A DNA stretch of 64,000 nt. Source: an uncultured Acidobacteriaceae bacterium. GTDB lineage: Bacteria > Acidobacteriota > Terriglobia > Terriglobales > Acidobacteriaceae. The position numbers were made by a program, and so were the translations under genes. This document shows positions 47,559 to 57,975 of the stretch, in pieces. The notes below the pieces were generated by a model. That model worked only from the letters and a program-made list of their open reading frames with translations, searched no databases and had not been told where the DNA came from. The DNA is taken from contig CALFMO010000007.1 of the NCBI GenBank assembly GCA_937879855.1, positions 124,001 through 188,000 on the forward strand. The letters run 5' to 3'. Every line of letters begins with the position of its first letter. Within the stretch, counting starts at the first letter, position 1.

Positions 47559-50500
47559 CTACTGAAGCTGCAGGCTGGTAAGCGCCGAAGTTCCGTCGTT
47601 CATTTGCAGCAGTAGCGTGAAACAGCCCTTCCCAAACGGATCCGCTGAGCTCGTGTCCCAGTTGAAGACAAACTGGTTCGTGCTGAAGCGGAACGTGCTC
47701 TTACCGGCCGCACCTGAAGTGGGCGAATACAATACCAGAGAACTTCCTGCCGGAACGATTGCACAGGTTCCATTGACCGGAGCACTGTTGAAGAACGCCG
47801 TCATCTTAGTCAGCGTGCTCAGGCTGCTGATCACCGTGCCGTTGAAATCCGTGAGCGTCCACTTGACCGGGACCGCTTTGCCGAGATTGAAGGCTCCCGA
47901 ATAGGTGCCGGCTGGACCGAGCGGAGTGAAGAATCCGGTGAACTTGTACATCGTCTGTTGCTGGTTGGTGCTCGCGGAACTGGCGTTGTAAATGCCGTCT
48001 CCGCCATAGTTAGCCGTGATGATATCGGCTCCCGCAGTTTTTGGAGTGAGGGAGCAACTTCCCTTTCCTGCAGCGAGCACAATCGAGCAACTCGCGCCGG
48101 TGGTGTCTGTCACCCCGACCGTGCCGGTGGGCACGGGGCCGCTGCCGCCGGACGGTGCCACTGTGACGCTAATTGTCACTGCCTGCCCCAACACCGACGG
48201 ATTTGGTGCTGAACTGACCGTCGTCGTGCTGTTTCGCTTAACCACCACGAGTGTGGTTGTCCCGGAACTGGCATTGTAGAGGCCGTCGCCAGGATAGCTG
48301 GCCGTTACGCTATCGAACGCGCTGAAGGTCAGCGGGATCAGCTGGCAACTGCCGGAACCGTTCGTGAGCGTTGCCGTGCAGGCGGCACCGGTCGCATCTT
48401 TCACTGAGACCGAGCCCGTTGGAGTTCCGCTCACCGCGGGCACCACTGTCACGGCAACCGTCACCGGTGCTCCCACCTGGATGGGATTCGGAGAAGCCGT
48501 GATCGAAACCGTCGAGTTCTCGGTGAACGTCACACTCAGCGACTGGCTGGCCGTCTGTGCCGGTGGACCCGGATCCCTCACAGTCACGCGGAAGGAATAT
48601 GTTCCTGGGAGAGCGACCTGACCCGACTGGGTCGAGATGGTGCCGGACGTCGGATCGATCGCCAGAAACGCAGGCAGCCCGGTGGCGGACCAAACGTAGC
48701 CAATTCCGCTGCCGCCGGTCGTGGGCACAGACTGCGCATACATTGTGCCCACAATTCCTGCTGGCAGAGTTGTACTGCTGATCTGCAATGGGCTGTAGAT
48801 ATTGACAGTGAACTGCCGCGTGAAGGTGTTGGGAATGGGCGACGAGTCCGTCACTTGCACAGTGAAGGAATAAGCGCCTGTGTTGGATGGACTCCCGCTG
48901 AAACTTCCTGTCGTTGCGTTCAATTGGATTCCGGGCGGCAGCGCACCAAAGGGAATTGTGAAGTTGTAGGGAGTCATTCCGCCGAATACGCCGACCGCGG
49001 CGCTATAGGCCTGGCCAGCAATTCCGTTCGGTAACGAGTTCGACGTGATCGCGAGGGTTGCAGGCGGAGTTACGGTACCCACGTTGGCCGCATGGGCCAC
49101 CACCACCGGCGCCACGGCCGACACCAGTTGCTGTAGTTCCGTTGAACTCAAATTCGTGCGCAGAATGACAAAGCCGGTCTCGTTTGGCGCGAGCGCAATT
49201 GTGGCATTGCTTGTATCAGCATCGAAAATCAGGGGATCGCCCAATTGATTCGGGTCGGTTACGAAAAGAGGTGTGACATTGGTATAAGTCACGAAACTAT
49301 TTTCCACGGCCAGGTTGCAACCCTGATTGGTGTTGGTGAGGTACTGTTTCGAAAGCAGTAACTGGATGTACACACAGGAAGAGCTCACGATTCCGGTACA
49401 GAGTGGACGCGGAAGATTGCTCAGAGTCGCATCGCTGTTGAACAGCTTGACTACGTACGTAGCGGCGGTGTTGCCTGTGTTGGTTACGGAGTACACTGCA
49501 TCGTTGAGCGGCTGATTCTGCACCACCGCGTTCGCTACGGAATTGTTGTAGACGGCGGGATCGTTCAATGCCGTGTTCAGTGCATTGTTCGTCTTGATGG
49601 CTGGGTTGATATCGGTGTTGGTTTTGATCGCCGGATTCTGCACCGGGTAATTCGTCTTGATGGCCGGGTTCTGAACATACGGGCTCAAGACGGTTGAGTT
49701 GGTTAACGGCGTGGTCAAAAATACAGGACTGATGATTGGCGTGTACACCTCGCCCTGAGTAATGGACGGATCCTGCTGGGGCAGTCCGGCGGGGTTGATG
49801 ATCTGCGGCGCGCTGGGATCGGGATTAAAGGTGATCGAGCTATTCAGCCCGTTGGGCGTGGCCATTCCTCCGATTGCCGTGATTTGAAATGCCTGGACGG
49901 AGAAACTATCGGTGACGAGGGTAGACTGGGCAAATACCGAGCGGGCGATGGTAGACAGCGGCGCCACGGTCACATCTAAAGTGGAGATGACTCCGCCGAA
50001 CTGCTGGAAGGAAGCTTGCCCTCTTGCAGGCTGGGTGGTCTGAAGGCGGATTGTCAACGGAGCATTCGTCGCATTCCGCACGTACATCGAAAATGCACGC
50101 TGCAGCAATTGTGTGCTATTGGGGACAAAGCCCAGTGTTTTCTGATTGCCGGGAGAACTGATGGTGAGAGCTGGCTCAATTCGTGCGGTGTAAATGTTCT
50201 GGTTGCGCGTTCCCGTGTACTGGTCATTCGTTCCCGGTACGCACTGCGGCGTTGTTTGGGTCGGATCGAACACGCTTGGGTGTGACACAATCGAGTTCGA
50301 CTGGGAATACGGCGGAACATATTGCGTCCAGTCCCCACTCGGGGGCTGCACCACGTCCCGGTTATCAGTCCAGGTGGCGTGGAAGACTTGCGGACTGGTA
50401 TTGCTGGTATTGAACTGCCACTGTCCGCCTTGCAGGATAAAGGGCGGATCGCCGGCGAGGTCGATATAGTCGCCCATGAACGGCTCAGTACCCTTAACGA

Positions 50501-52184
50501 ACAGCGGGAGATCCGGTGGATTGTAGTTAAGCTGCTCGGCTTGATTGCTCGCGGGATCGAATCCCACAAAGTACTTGGAGATACGGAAAGTGTTAAAGGT
50601 CGGCAATTGACCCGGCAGAGGCTGATCAGCCTGCGCGCCCTGAACATCCATGGTATGCCGCCGCACGGTGAGGGTCGAGTCGTCAACAAATGGCGTGAAC
50701 ACCGACGCCGGGTTGGAGAGCAAATCGGCCAGGAATTCCCGGCTTTCGGTGTACCCGGTCGCGTCCGGCGTGGGAGAGAACAAACCCATGGTGTGGTCCA
50801 GACGCAGATCGTAGTAGATCAAAGTGAGCTTTCCGGCGCTGAAGCTCATCGACGGCATGATCTGGTGGCCGCGGTCGGAGAGATTGAGAAAGGGATTGCC
50901 GCTGTCGTCGAAGACGTTCCCGTTGTCAATGGGTGCAGGAGTAGACCAAGTGTTGCCTCCATCCGTCGACATTGTCAAGACGATACGAGCATCTCCATTG
51001 GCGTTGCGCTGCGAGGCCGCCACGTACACACGGCCGGCGGCGTCCACCGCTAGCGCCGGATAGGCATTACTCCGGTAGGTACTGGACCCTTCAAGCTCGT
51101 CGAACTGGCATCCTGCGGCTGTGGAATTTGTCGCACAGCTCAGGGGAAAGTCGACCACGTCAATCGCTTTGCTCCAGGAGTTGCCTCCGTCGGTTGACTT
51201 CGCCAGTACCATCGCATCGTTCTGACCGCCATTCGCAAACCGGCGCCATGCGACATAGACAGTCGCCGGAGACGTCGCTGGGGTGCTGGGATCAATCGCA
51301 ATCACCGTCCCCTGGTTCACGCTGTTGGTCTGACTGATTTTGACGGACGAAGGGAAGGTGGCGCCACAATCATCCGAATAGGCAATACTGACCTTGCTTG
51401 ATCCGCCGGTTCCAGTGAAGTTGCTCCACGCCATAAAAACGCGCGCGGCAGGCACCGTCTGAGTTAGAGTTCCGGGCGTGTCGGGATTGGTGTAGCTGAT
51501 GGTACAAGTGTTCGTATTACGCGGGATGTCGACCGCCAGCCAAGGCTTGTCGAGGAACTGTCCCGCTGTGCCGCTGCTAATTACGGTTGCGCCAAGATAA
51601 CGTATCGAATCCGTGGGTGTCAGCTTGGTCAGGCTCGTCTTCGCCGTCGGATCGCCGTTTTCGCGGTTGTTGTTATCAACGAATTGCGCCACAAAGACGG
51701 CGCCGAGCGGGTTACTCGCCGGAGTGCGGTTGAAAGCGATGCCGCTGTAGTAGAACATTCCACTAGGGCCCGAACGAACCGTCGGGTCGGAGGCGGCTTG
51801 AAATCCATAGAGCGGCGATGCCTGTCCCACAAGGGACGAATCCTGAGGATAACCCGGCAACAACGTGCTGGCCCACGTCAGGCCGCCGTCGAAGGACTTG
51901 AATACGCCTAGCCATGTATCGCCGTTAACAGGGATTCCGGAGATTCCCGGCAGATCCACTGTGCGATAGTCGTTGTTGCCCGCCAGCAAGTGCAGATTGT
52001 TCCGGGTCGAGACGGTGATCGAAGGTTCATTCTGCCGCTCGAGGAAAGGATCTCCCGTAGTCCAGTCCGTGCCGGAAACCATGTTGACGTTCTCCCCTCC
52101 GAGCGATGTTTGTGACACGAGAGGGGACACGAAAAAGCAAACGACCGCAAACACAGCTACCGCAGAGACGAGGTGGCGCATCAA
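47559..52184 (-). CDS. giant secreted BNR/sialidase-like and Ig-repeat protein
   Basis: 1541 aa. Signal peptide (about 1-25), a BNR-type propeller part with repeated S-DGG-TW (SFDGGLTW, STDGGNSW, STDGGNTW), a repetitive segment with NPAIKTN three times, putative Ig domains (LPNGIAGQAYSAAVGVFGG), two Ig-like repeats (ASYPGDGLYNASSGTTTLVV, ANYGGDGIYNASSASTN) and a PxKF-type C-terminus (AVPVKWTLTDFNG). Surface or secreted; carbohydrate or adhesive role likely. It converges with the kinase gene, 8 bp apart. Confidence 0.88.
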   Translation of the reverse strand: MMRHLVSAVAVFAVVCFFVSPLVSQTSLGGENVNMVSGTDWTTGDPFLERQNEPSITVSTRNNLHLLAGNNDYRTVDLPGISGIPVNGDTWLGVFKSFDGGLTWASTLLPGYPQDSSLVGQASPLYGFQAASDPTVRSGPSGMFYYSGIAFNRTPASNPLGAVFVAQFVDNNNRENGDPTAKTSLTKLTPTDSIRYLGATVISSGTAGQFLDKPWLAVDIPRNTNTCTISYTNPDTPGTLTQTVPAARVFMAWSNFTGTGGSSKVSIAYSDDCGATFPSSVKISQTNSVNQGTVIAIDPSTPATSPATVYVAWRRFANGGQNDAMVLAKSTDGGNSWSKAIDVVDFPLSCATNSTAAGCQFDELEGSSTYRSNAYPALAVDAAGRVYVAASQRNANGDARIVLTMSTDGGNTWSTPAPIDNGNVFDDSGNPFLNLSDRGHQIMPSMSFSAGKLTLIYYDLRLDHTMGLFSPTPDATGYTESREFLADLLSNPASVFTPFVDDSTLTVRRHTMDVQGAQADQPLPGQLPTFNTFRISKYFVGFDPASNQAEQLNYNPPDLPLFVKGTEPFMGDYIDLAGDPPFILQGGQWQFNTSNTSPQVFHATWTDNRDVVQPPSGDWTQYVPPYSQSNSIVSHPSVFDPTQTTPQCVPGTNDQYTGTRNQNIYTARIEPALTISSPGNQKTLGFVPNSTQLLQRAFSMYVRNATNAPLTIRLQTTQPARGQASFQQFGGVISTLDVTVAPLSTIARSVFAQSTLVTDSFSVQAFQITAIGGMATPNGLNSSITFNPDPSAPQIINPAGLPQQDPSITQGEVYTPIISPVFLTTPLTNSTVLSPYVQNPAIKTNYPVQNPAIKTNTDINPAIKTNNALNTALNDPAVYNNSVANAVVQNQPLNDAVYSVTNTGNTAATYVVKLFNSDATLSNLPRPLCTGIVSSSCVYIQLLLSKQYLTNTNQGCNLAVENSFVTYTNVTPLFVTDPNQLGDPLIFDADTSNATIALAPNETGFVILRTNLSSTELQQLVSAVAPVVVAHAANVGTVTPPATLAITSNSLPNGIAGQAYSAAVGVFGGMTPYNFTIPFGALPPGIQLNATTGSFSGSPSNTGAYSFTVQVTDSSPIPNTFTRQFTVNIYSPLQISSTTLPAGIVGTMYAQSVPTTGGSGIGYVWSATGLPAFLAIDPTSGTISTQSGQVALPGTYSFRVTVRDPGPPAQTASQSLSVTFTENSTVSITASPNPIQVGAPVTVAVTVVPAVSGTPTGSVSVKDATGAACTATLTNGSGSCQLIPLTFSAFDSVTASYPGDGLYNASSGTTTLVVVKRNSTTTVSSAPNPSVLGQAVTISVTVAPSGGSGPVPTGTVGVTDTTGASCSIVLAAGKGSCSLTPKTAGADIITANYGGDGIYNASSASTNQQQTMYKFTGFFTPLGPAGTYSGAFNLGKAVPVKWTLTDFNGTVISSLSTLTKMTAFFNSAPVNGTCAIVPAGSSLVLYSPTSGAAGKSTFRFSTNQFVFNWDTSSADPFGKGCFTLLLQMNDGTSALTSLQLQ

Positions 52185-52521
52185 TCCTCCACACAGAAAT
52201 TGACCTTCTTAAATAAGTTGTCTTTGTTCTGGGAAACTCAAATCCGGGGGGGCGGACTCGTACAATAGGACCACTCATCATACGTGAAAACGAAACTGTG
52301 TGGAGAGAAATCGTTTCGTGAACTGTGATGGAGGGCGGTTCAAGGATATGTGACGTCGTAGGCAGCGGGACTGATTTCGCGGTTGGGGGGAACCTGATTA
52401 TGTCGCTTCGATCCGTTTTCAGGAAAATCGCAAAATGCAAAGGCCGCCTTCGGCGGGCGGCCCCTGTTCTTGTTGTGGATTAAAGTCTCTGGCGCGGTGA
52501 ACCGAGCGAGGCCGAAGAGCC
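52185..52521. other. intergenic region with a terminator
   Basis: Leftward promoter region of the BNR/Ig gene, and the terminator of the next leftward gene. Confidence 0.5.
52425..52461 (-). terminator. terminator of the TIGR03118 gene
   Basis: GGCCGCC (52441-52447) and GGCGGCC (52455-52461); on the minus strand followed by TTTGCATTTT. Confidence 0.85.
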
Positions 52522-53625
52522 TTATTCGTCATCGTCGTCAGTGCTTACATTAATTACGCCGAAGGTGCCTGCGACATTATTGGCCGGTCCCGCAGCAAAG
52601 AACAGTTGACTGGCCGTGCCATTTTTGCCGAGCCCGTCGCCGAAACCGATTCCCCACAACTGGTCGATCACGATCGCTCTGCCGTCATCGTTCCTGACCG
52701 TACCCACAAAATTCCCGGTCACAGGGCTGAAGGCGTTGATGGTGCCTTTGTCCACATTGTTCGAGATCAAGAGCGTGTTGCTCAGCTTTCCAAACGTGCT
52801 GGGCGCCATAGTAATTCCCCACGGCTGATTCAGTGGCAATCCATGAACTAGTGGCTGCGGCAATCCCTTGGCTGGTGTGCCGTCTTCGTTGAATACCTCG
52901 ATGAAACCTCCGCTTCCCCCGGCCGCGTCGGCAAACGTCACGTAGACCAGTCCTTTAATATCCTGAATGCCGAAGGGTACAAATCCTGCCGGCAGCGAGG
53001 CGTCGGAGAACGTACCGGCCACCGTCACGTTGGTAAAGGTGCCGTCGTAGACATCCACTCTCCCATTGGCCATATCGGCAGCGAACAAGTGATTCCCGGA
53101 CTTGTTGTTGCTGATGGCCAGGCCCGTGTATACGGCAGGATGGGGGTTCTTATTGGCAGTCGTGTCCACCGCCAAAGTGGCTTGATTAAAGTTTGATGCC
53201 GGTGTCCACCCGCTGATGGTTCCATCCAGTGTGGCAAACAGAAAAATAGCTTTCTTTCCCGGCGCGACTTGAAATTCGCTCGTTCCGTTCCAGACAGTTC
53301 CCGTCGGTGAGCCTGGACCGTTCAATCCAGTCCCCAAATCTGGGCCGTTTCCCGCGGTCGGAATCAGTACCTTCAGTCCCGCATTTAGATTTCCCTGGCT
53401 ATCGTACAGAGTCGCCCACCCTGAGTTGTTGTCGCTGACCCACCAAGGTGAACCCGGAGCATGGACCAAGCCCCAGCCATTCACTAGCAGGGGATCGTCG
53501 TGCAACGCGTGTTTTACTTGATTGGACGACAGATTGGTGAGTTTATATTGTGCCAAGGCCGCACTCGAAACGAACATGAGTGCGAGTCCCAGGCCAAGAG
53601 TGAGTGGAATCATGCGACGCAGCAT
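52522..53625 (-). CDS. TIGR03118-family secreted protein
   Basis: 367 aa from ATG 53625 with AAGGAG 8 bp upstream. Signal peptide ends near SSAALAQ. NLSSNQ---A---DPLLVNGWG, WWVSDNNSGWATLYDSQG, LFATLDGTISGW and QLWGIGFGDG are the TIGR03118 signature blocks of a beta-propeller-like fold. The tail is acidic (STDDDDE). Function unknown. Confidence 0.9.
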   Translation of the reverse strand: MLRRMIPLTLGLGLALMFVSSAALAQYKLTNLSSNQVKHALHDDPLLVNGWGLVHAPGSPWWVSDNNSGWATLYDSQGNLNAGLKVLIPTAGNGPDLGTGLNGPGSPTGTVWNGTSEFQVAPGKKAIFLFATLDGTISGWTPASNFNQATLAVDTTANKNPHPAVYTGLAISNNKSGNHLFAADMANGRVDVYDGTFTNVTVAGTFSDASLPAGFVPFGIQDIKGLVYVTFADAAGGSGGFIEVFNEDGTPAKGLPQPLVHGLPLNQPWGITMAPSTFGKLSNTLLISNNVDKGTINAFSPVTGNFVGTVRNDDGRAIVIDQLWGIGFGDGLGKNGTASQLFFAAGPANNVAGTFGVINVSTDDDDE

Positions 53626-53856
53626 GCAAATCTCCTTTTGTGATGCCAGATCAGCCGAGTGACGGTGCAGCGCTTGCCCGCGCACAAATCACAGTCTCTG
53701 GCTGGGCATTCGAATCCTAGGCCGCATGCCGTTGCCAGATGTCAGTACCTTGTCACGAATTTGTACATTTCATGCAGCCCGAAAAATGCCGTGCAACCGG
53801 GGAACTCAAGAGCAAACATCTGAGGCCGGCCGCTCTTGGTAAAATGTTTGCACTCC

Positions 53857-54606
53857 ATGAAACATCTCATGCGCACCTCTCTGTTCATCATCACTCGGAC
53901 GTTCTGCGTATTTACGCTCAGCTGCTGTGTTTGTGCGGCAGCGCAACCCGGAAGAGCGCGCCCAGGAACGGACGTAACCGACGAACACCATGACCCTTCC
54001 AGCCTGAGCGATGAGCAGATCGTTGCCGGCCTCAAGCAAGCGCTCGAACTCAGCACTGGTAAGGCCGTCGGGCTCGCCGGCAGGACAGACGGATTTCTGC
54101 AGAACGAAGACATTCGCATATTGCTGCCCACGAAACTGCAGTCCGTGGGCAAAGCAATGCGCCTGATTGGGGAGGGGGACACGGTAGACGATCTGGAAAT
54201 CGGCATGAACCGTGCCGCCGAGCGCGCTTCGCCTCAAGCCAAACCGATTTTTCTCGACGCCATCAAAAAGATGAGTTTTCCAGATGCGCGCAGCATCCTC
54301 ACTGGCGGCGAAACCGCCGCAACCGAATACTTCAGGCGAACCTGCTCCGCAGACCTCACTACCGCTTTCACTCCGATCGTTCACGCGTCGATGCAGCGCG
54401 TTGGGGTCCTCAAGAAATATGATCGCGTGATCAAAACTGCGCCCGGCGGCAGCGCGATCGCCAACGAGTTCGATCTCGATAAGTACGTGGTCGGCAAAAC
54501 GCTGGACGGGCTCTTCTACATGCTTGGGCAAGAAGAAGTTAAAATCCGCACGAACCCGGCTGCCCAGACCACGGAACTCTTGAAGGAAGTTTTTGCTAAG
54601 AGATAA
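53857..54606 (+). CDS. DUF4197 protein, secreted
   Basis: 249 aa from ATG 53857. Signal-like N-terminus (SLFIITRTFCVFTLSCCVCA), then SDEQIVAGLKQALELSTGKAV, GFLQNEDIRILLP, MNRAAERASPQAKPIFLDAI, and AATEYFRRTC that match DUF4197. Periplasmic or lipoprotein; the Cys near 27 could be lipidated. Function unknown. Confidence 0.85.
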   Translation: MKHLMRTSLFIITRTFCVFTLSCCVCAAAQPGRARPGTDVTDEHHDPSSLSDEQIVAGLKQALELSTGKAVGLAGRTDGFLQNEDIRILLPTKLQSVGKAMRLIGEGDTVDDLEIGMNRAAERASPQAKPIFLDAIKKMSFPDARSILTGGETAATEYFRRTCSADLTTAFTPIVHASMQRVGVLKKYDRVIKTAPGGSAIANEFDLDKYVVGKTLDGLFYMLGQEEVKIRTNPAAQTTELLKEVFAKR

Positions 54607-54696
54607 GCGCCGCCTTCCATCCAGATGGGCTGGCGCACATTGTTGCTTCCGTTCGTCTACACTTTTCTGATGGCCCTGCCCATGGGAGGAACGACC

Positions 54697-55308
54697 TTGT
54701 CTGCCATTCGCGCCATCTTCTGGGATGTCGGCGGCGTACTGCTGACGAATGCCTGGGACCGAGTCGAACGCGCCGAAGCGCTGAAGCATTTTCAACTCGA
54801 CCCCGAGGAGTTCCATGCCCGCCACGAGATGGTGGTCTCATCGTTCGAACGCGGGAAGATTACTCTCGACGAATATCTGGACCGCACGGTGTTCTACCGC
54901 GAACGTCCGTTTACCCGCGAGATGTTTCGCGACTACATGTTTTCGTTGACGAAACCGTTTCCTGAAGTGCTGGAATTCGCTCAAGCAGTGACTGCCTCCG
55001 GCAAATACCTCATGGGTACACTCAACAATGAATCTCGCGAATTGAACTACTACCGGATGGAAAAGTTCGGGCTGAGGATGATCTTCCGCTTCTTTATCAG
55101 TTCCTGCTTCGTAGGGTTTCGCAAACCGGAACGCGATATTTATCGGCTCGCGCTGGAGATTACGCAGGTTCCGGCGGAACAGTGTTGCTTCGTCGACGAT
55201 CGCGCACTCAACCTGGAATGCGCCGCCAAGCTGGGCATGCACACGATCCAGATGCAGAATGTGGAGCAGTTGCGGGGAGATCTGGCGAAACTAGGCGTGA
55301 CGCTGTAG
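54697..55308 (+). CDS. HAD-superfamily (subfamily IA) hydrolase
   Basis: 203 aa from TTG 54697, with GGGAGGA 6 bp upstream; the frame is open from 54625. Motif I FWDVGGVLL (Asp nucleophile, D-x-G variant in place of DxD), motif II near MGTLNNES (T/N), RKPERDIYR (Lys) and motif IV FVDDRALNLECA. The D-to-G change at motif I is shared by YihX-like phosphatases. Substrate unknown. Confidence 0.85.
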   Translation: MSAIRAIFWDVGGVLLTNAWDRVERAEALKHFQLDPEEFHARHEMVVSSFERGKITLDEYLDRTVFYRERPFTREMFRDYMFSLTKPFPEVLEFAQAVTASGKYLMGTLNNESRELNYYRMEKFGLRMIFRFFISSCFVGFRKPERDIYRLALEITQVPAEQCCFVDDRALNLECAAKLGMHTIQMQNVEQLRGDLAKLGVTL

Positions 55309-55325
55309 TCGCGCTTGCGCGAGGA

Positions 55326-56372
55326 TCACGAACTCCTGCGCGGTTGGCCGGTCTTGACCCCGGTACTCTGCGGGACATCGGATTCCAGCGCGGTGAGGGT
55401 TAAATCGCTGGACCAGCAGTCGGCGGCCAACTTCCATTCGCCATTGCTCTGCCGGGCGCAAACCCACAGGTACTTGCCGCGCTCTTCGCGGCGTTTTCCG
55501 GTTGCGCTGGGAATTAGCGCCTTACATCGCCCTGCCTCATAGGCCATGTCGCCGACGACTTCCACGCGCAGTGGCTCGACCTCCACTTCTCCCAACCCCG
55601 CGTCGAGCGCGCCAAAAAAAAACTCGCGAACCGCCGCCGCTCCGCGAATCGGCGGACAGTTAGACCGCATTACCAGCGCATCGGGAACATAAAGGTCGAG
55701 CAGATCATCGAGGTGTTTGGTGTTGCAGGCCAGCACCCACTCATGGGTAACGCGACGAACTGCAGCTTCAGCGCGGCTCATGTCGCCTCGCAGGGCCGCA
55801 GTGGGTCGCAGGTCCCGGACTGGCTCACTACGGGCTGAATCGCCGGCGGTGCGCGCCGGCACTCCTTCCTGTGCACCGGGAAAATAATGGTGATGATAAT
55901 GGTGGTGGTAGTGATGGGTTTCGGCGCCGACTGGGCGGTTTGCTGTAGGTCGTGGGTGAGGCTCGGGATCAGGATCTGGAAATCGATTTGATGGAAGCGC
56001 GCCAGTGCGAGCGGGAAGACGACTGTCTTGCGAGGAAAATCCGGCCGCGGTTTCCGTTTCGCGAACCGCGACCCCGCACATGCCGCAGAACTTGTTCCCT
56101 CGACGATTGCCGTATCCGCAAATGCTGCAGACAATGGTGGAAGGATTGGTAAGGGACGCGCTGTCGTCTGCAGACTGCTCTGCGTCCGCTTCCAGAGCCA
56201 GTCGTTGCGCAGCCTCCAGAGCCGCGGCTAGAGCATCTGGACTTGGCTTGGAACGGTGAATTTCAGGTTGCAGGCCGCGATAGAGGTCTTCGAGTTCGGA
56301 ACCGCGTTCCTGAGGATTCGAAGGTAAAGCGGTTCTGGGATTTCTCTTATCTTCGTCCACGAATGGAATCAC
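55326..56372 (-). CDS. zinc-ribbon and SnoaL/DUF4440-like fusion protein
   Basis: 348 aa. Disordered N-terminus, zinc ribbon CSICGYGNRRGNKFCGMCG (about 82-100), Pro-rich linker, a His/Tyr block HHYHHHYHHHYF (about 154-165), then an NTF2-like domain (TKHLDDLLDLYVPDALVMRS ... NGEWKLAADCWSSDL). Role unknown; cytoplasmic. Confidence 0.8.
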   Translation of the reverse strand: MIPFVDEDKRNPRTALPSNPQERGSELEDLYRGLQPEIHRSKPSPDALAAALEAAQRLALEADAEQSADDSASLTNPSTIVCSICGYGNRRGNKFCGMCGVAVRETETAAGFSSQDSRLPARTGALPSNRFPDPDPEPHPRPTANRPVGAETHHYHHHYHHHYFPGAQEGVPARTAGDSARSEPVRDLRPTAALRGDMSRAEAAVRRVTHEWVLACNTKHLDDLLDLYVPDALVMRSNCPPIRGAAAVREFFFGALDAGLGEVEVEPLRVEVVGDMAYEAGRCKALIPSATGKRREERGKYLWVCARQSNGEWKLAADCWSSDLTLTALESDVPQSTGVKTGQPRRSS

Positions 56373-56414
56373 CCCACTGCTGCGGTCATTCTAGCCCAGT
56401 GCCCGAGTGGAGTG

Positions 56415-56855
56415 CTATCGGCTGGAGAATTCGATTTTGCCTTCGGTTTCGGTGGGCACGCCGTTGCAGGTCGCCGGACGATATCTCCAGGTGCGCACGG
56501 TTTGCAGGACACGGCGGTCACCGGAGACCCCCGCGCTCTCCAGAATGAGCGGAGCGTGAACCCGCCCGTCGATGCCAATGATAAAGCTTACTTTTACTTT
56601 GCGGCCATGGGCTGCCGGGGCGAAAAGCGGATCGGGGGTCGTCAGAGGCTCTGGCGGGCGAATATCCTCACAGGCAGGCTGCAAGGTGACGTGGGGCACA
56701 TCCACGAATTGCGAGGCGCGCGCCAGGGTTTTTGAGACGCGGCTTTCGCGCAGCGCGAGAGTTGCCGATTGCGGACCAGGCGAAGCCGTAGTGATGGCCA
56801 AGGCCGCCAGAGACAGCATCGACCATAGAACAGCGAGCCAGACGCCATCCCGCAT
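56415..56855 (-). CDS. TonB C-terminal-domain protein
   Basis: 146 aa from ATG 56855. An N-terminal hydrophobic helix (VWLAVLWSMLSLAALAI) anchors the protein; the C-terminus (VKVSFIIGIDGRVHAPLILE ... RVLQTVRTWRYRPATCNGVP) is a TonB-C domain. It could serve the nearby TonB receptor at 57976, though the proline-rich spacer is short. Confidence 0.8.
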   Translation of the reverse strand: MRDGVWLAVLWSMLSLAALAITTASPGPQSATLALRESRVSKTLARASQFVDVPHVTLQPACEDIRPPEPLTTPDPLFAPAAHGRKVKVSFIIGIDGRVHAPLILESAGVSGDRRVLQTVRTWRYRPATCNGVPTETEGKIEFSSR

Positions 56856-56993
56856 CGGTTTTCTCTTCTCGTTCACAAACCATTTCGGGGGCAAATGCAG
56901 GTCCATCTGAGAAGATCAGCATCTCATTGCCTATCAACGAAATATGGGCAAGACTCCTGGGATCGGCGCGCCTTGGAGTGAAACCAGTTGCAG

Positions 56994-57869
56994 CTACGCG
57001 GTCACCCAGCGTCGCAGAGTCAACAATGTAATCTCAGGAGGACAGTTCATGCGAACTGGCGGTCCCACCGTGCCAAGGCCGGGGTTGGTGTAGAGAGTGA
57101 GTCCGCCAATTTTGTACAAACCCCAAATATATTTCTTGGCCAAGGCAGGCAGCCAAAGCGGCCGCATGAACGGTATCCGCACCTGGCCTCCGTGAGAGTG
57201 TCCTGAGAGTTGAAGATCCACCGGAAAGCGCGCAACATCGTCGGCAAAGTCAGGCTCGTGGGCTAACAGAACCACAGGGTCGTTCGCGGGAATCTTGTGC
57301 AAAGCTTTATCCAGATCAGATCTTCTTTCCAACACGTCGTCGACTCCCGCAAGCCAGAAGCGGGCTCCGCTGCGTTCGATCGGAACGGATTGATTGCCCA
57401 TGACCTGAATTCCGACGGCATGCAACGACTCTACAACCCGATTTGGGTCGGTAACTACGTCGTGGTTTCCCAGCACCGCCCATAGCCCGTGAGGAGCTTG
57501 CATTTGCCGCAGCAATTGGGCGCAAGGTTCGGCGGCATCAGCGGCTTTTTCGGCTTTTGCCTTACCGCCAGAAAAGGGTTCTGTAACGAAATCGCCGGTC
57601 AGCACGATCAAATCAGGATGCAGCCCGTTGACCATGCTGATGGAGGATCGAAGAGGATGCACAGAAAAATAAGGATCGTAATGGAAGTCACTGAGCAACG
57701 CGATGGTGAAGCCTTCTAACCGCTCAGGCCACCGCCGGAGGTCGATTTCCTTACGAACAATTCGAGGAAGGTTAGGGGCGATCAGAGTGGTATCGACGGC
57801 AAGGGCAGCCACTCCAGCGGTCGCGGCGAGGCGAATAAATTGTCGTCTGGTCGTAGAAGGAAAGGGCAA
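56994..57869 (-). CDS. Tat-exported metallophosphoesterase (YkuE-like)
   Basis: 291 aa. Tat signal TRRQFIRLAATAGVAALA; metal-binding motifs LLSDFHYD, VLTGDFV, GNHD, LAHEPD and SGHSHGGQ in order. The calcineurin-like fold is complete, so an extracytoplasmic phosphodiesterase is likely. Confidence 0.9.
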   Translation of the reverse strand: MPFPSTTRRQFIRLAATAGVAALAVDTTLIAPNLPRIVRKEIDLRRWPERLEGFTIALLSDFHYDPYFSVHPLRSSISMVNGLHPDLIVLTGDFVTEPFSGGKAKAEKAADAAEPCAQLLRQMQAPHGLWAVLGNHDVVTDPNRVVESLHAVGIQVMGNQSVPIERSGARFWLAGVDDVLERRSDLDKALHKIPANDPVVLLAHEPDFADDVARFPVDLQLSGHSHGGQVRIPFMRPLWLPALAKKYIWGLYKIGGLTLYTNPGLGTVGPPVRMNCPPEITLLTLRRWVTA

Positions 57870-57975
57870 TCAGTTTTGGGTCCTATGCCGCGGGATAGCG
57901 CGCCAGCAAGTCAGCACCTCCAGCATAACTCGAATCAATGCGTTCGTGATATGACAGTGTGCGACGTTCTCCTGT

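Noticed and set aside
53806..54825. 339-codon minus-strand frame over the DUF4197 and HAD genes
   Set aside because: Both plus-strand genes have clear family motifs; the minus frame is a GC-rich shadow.
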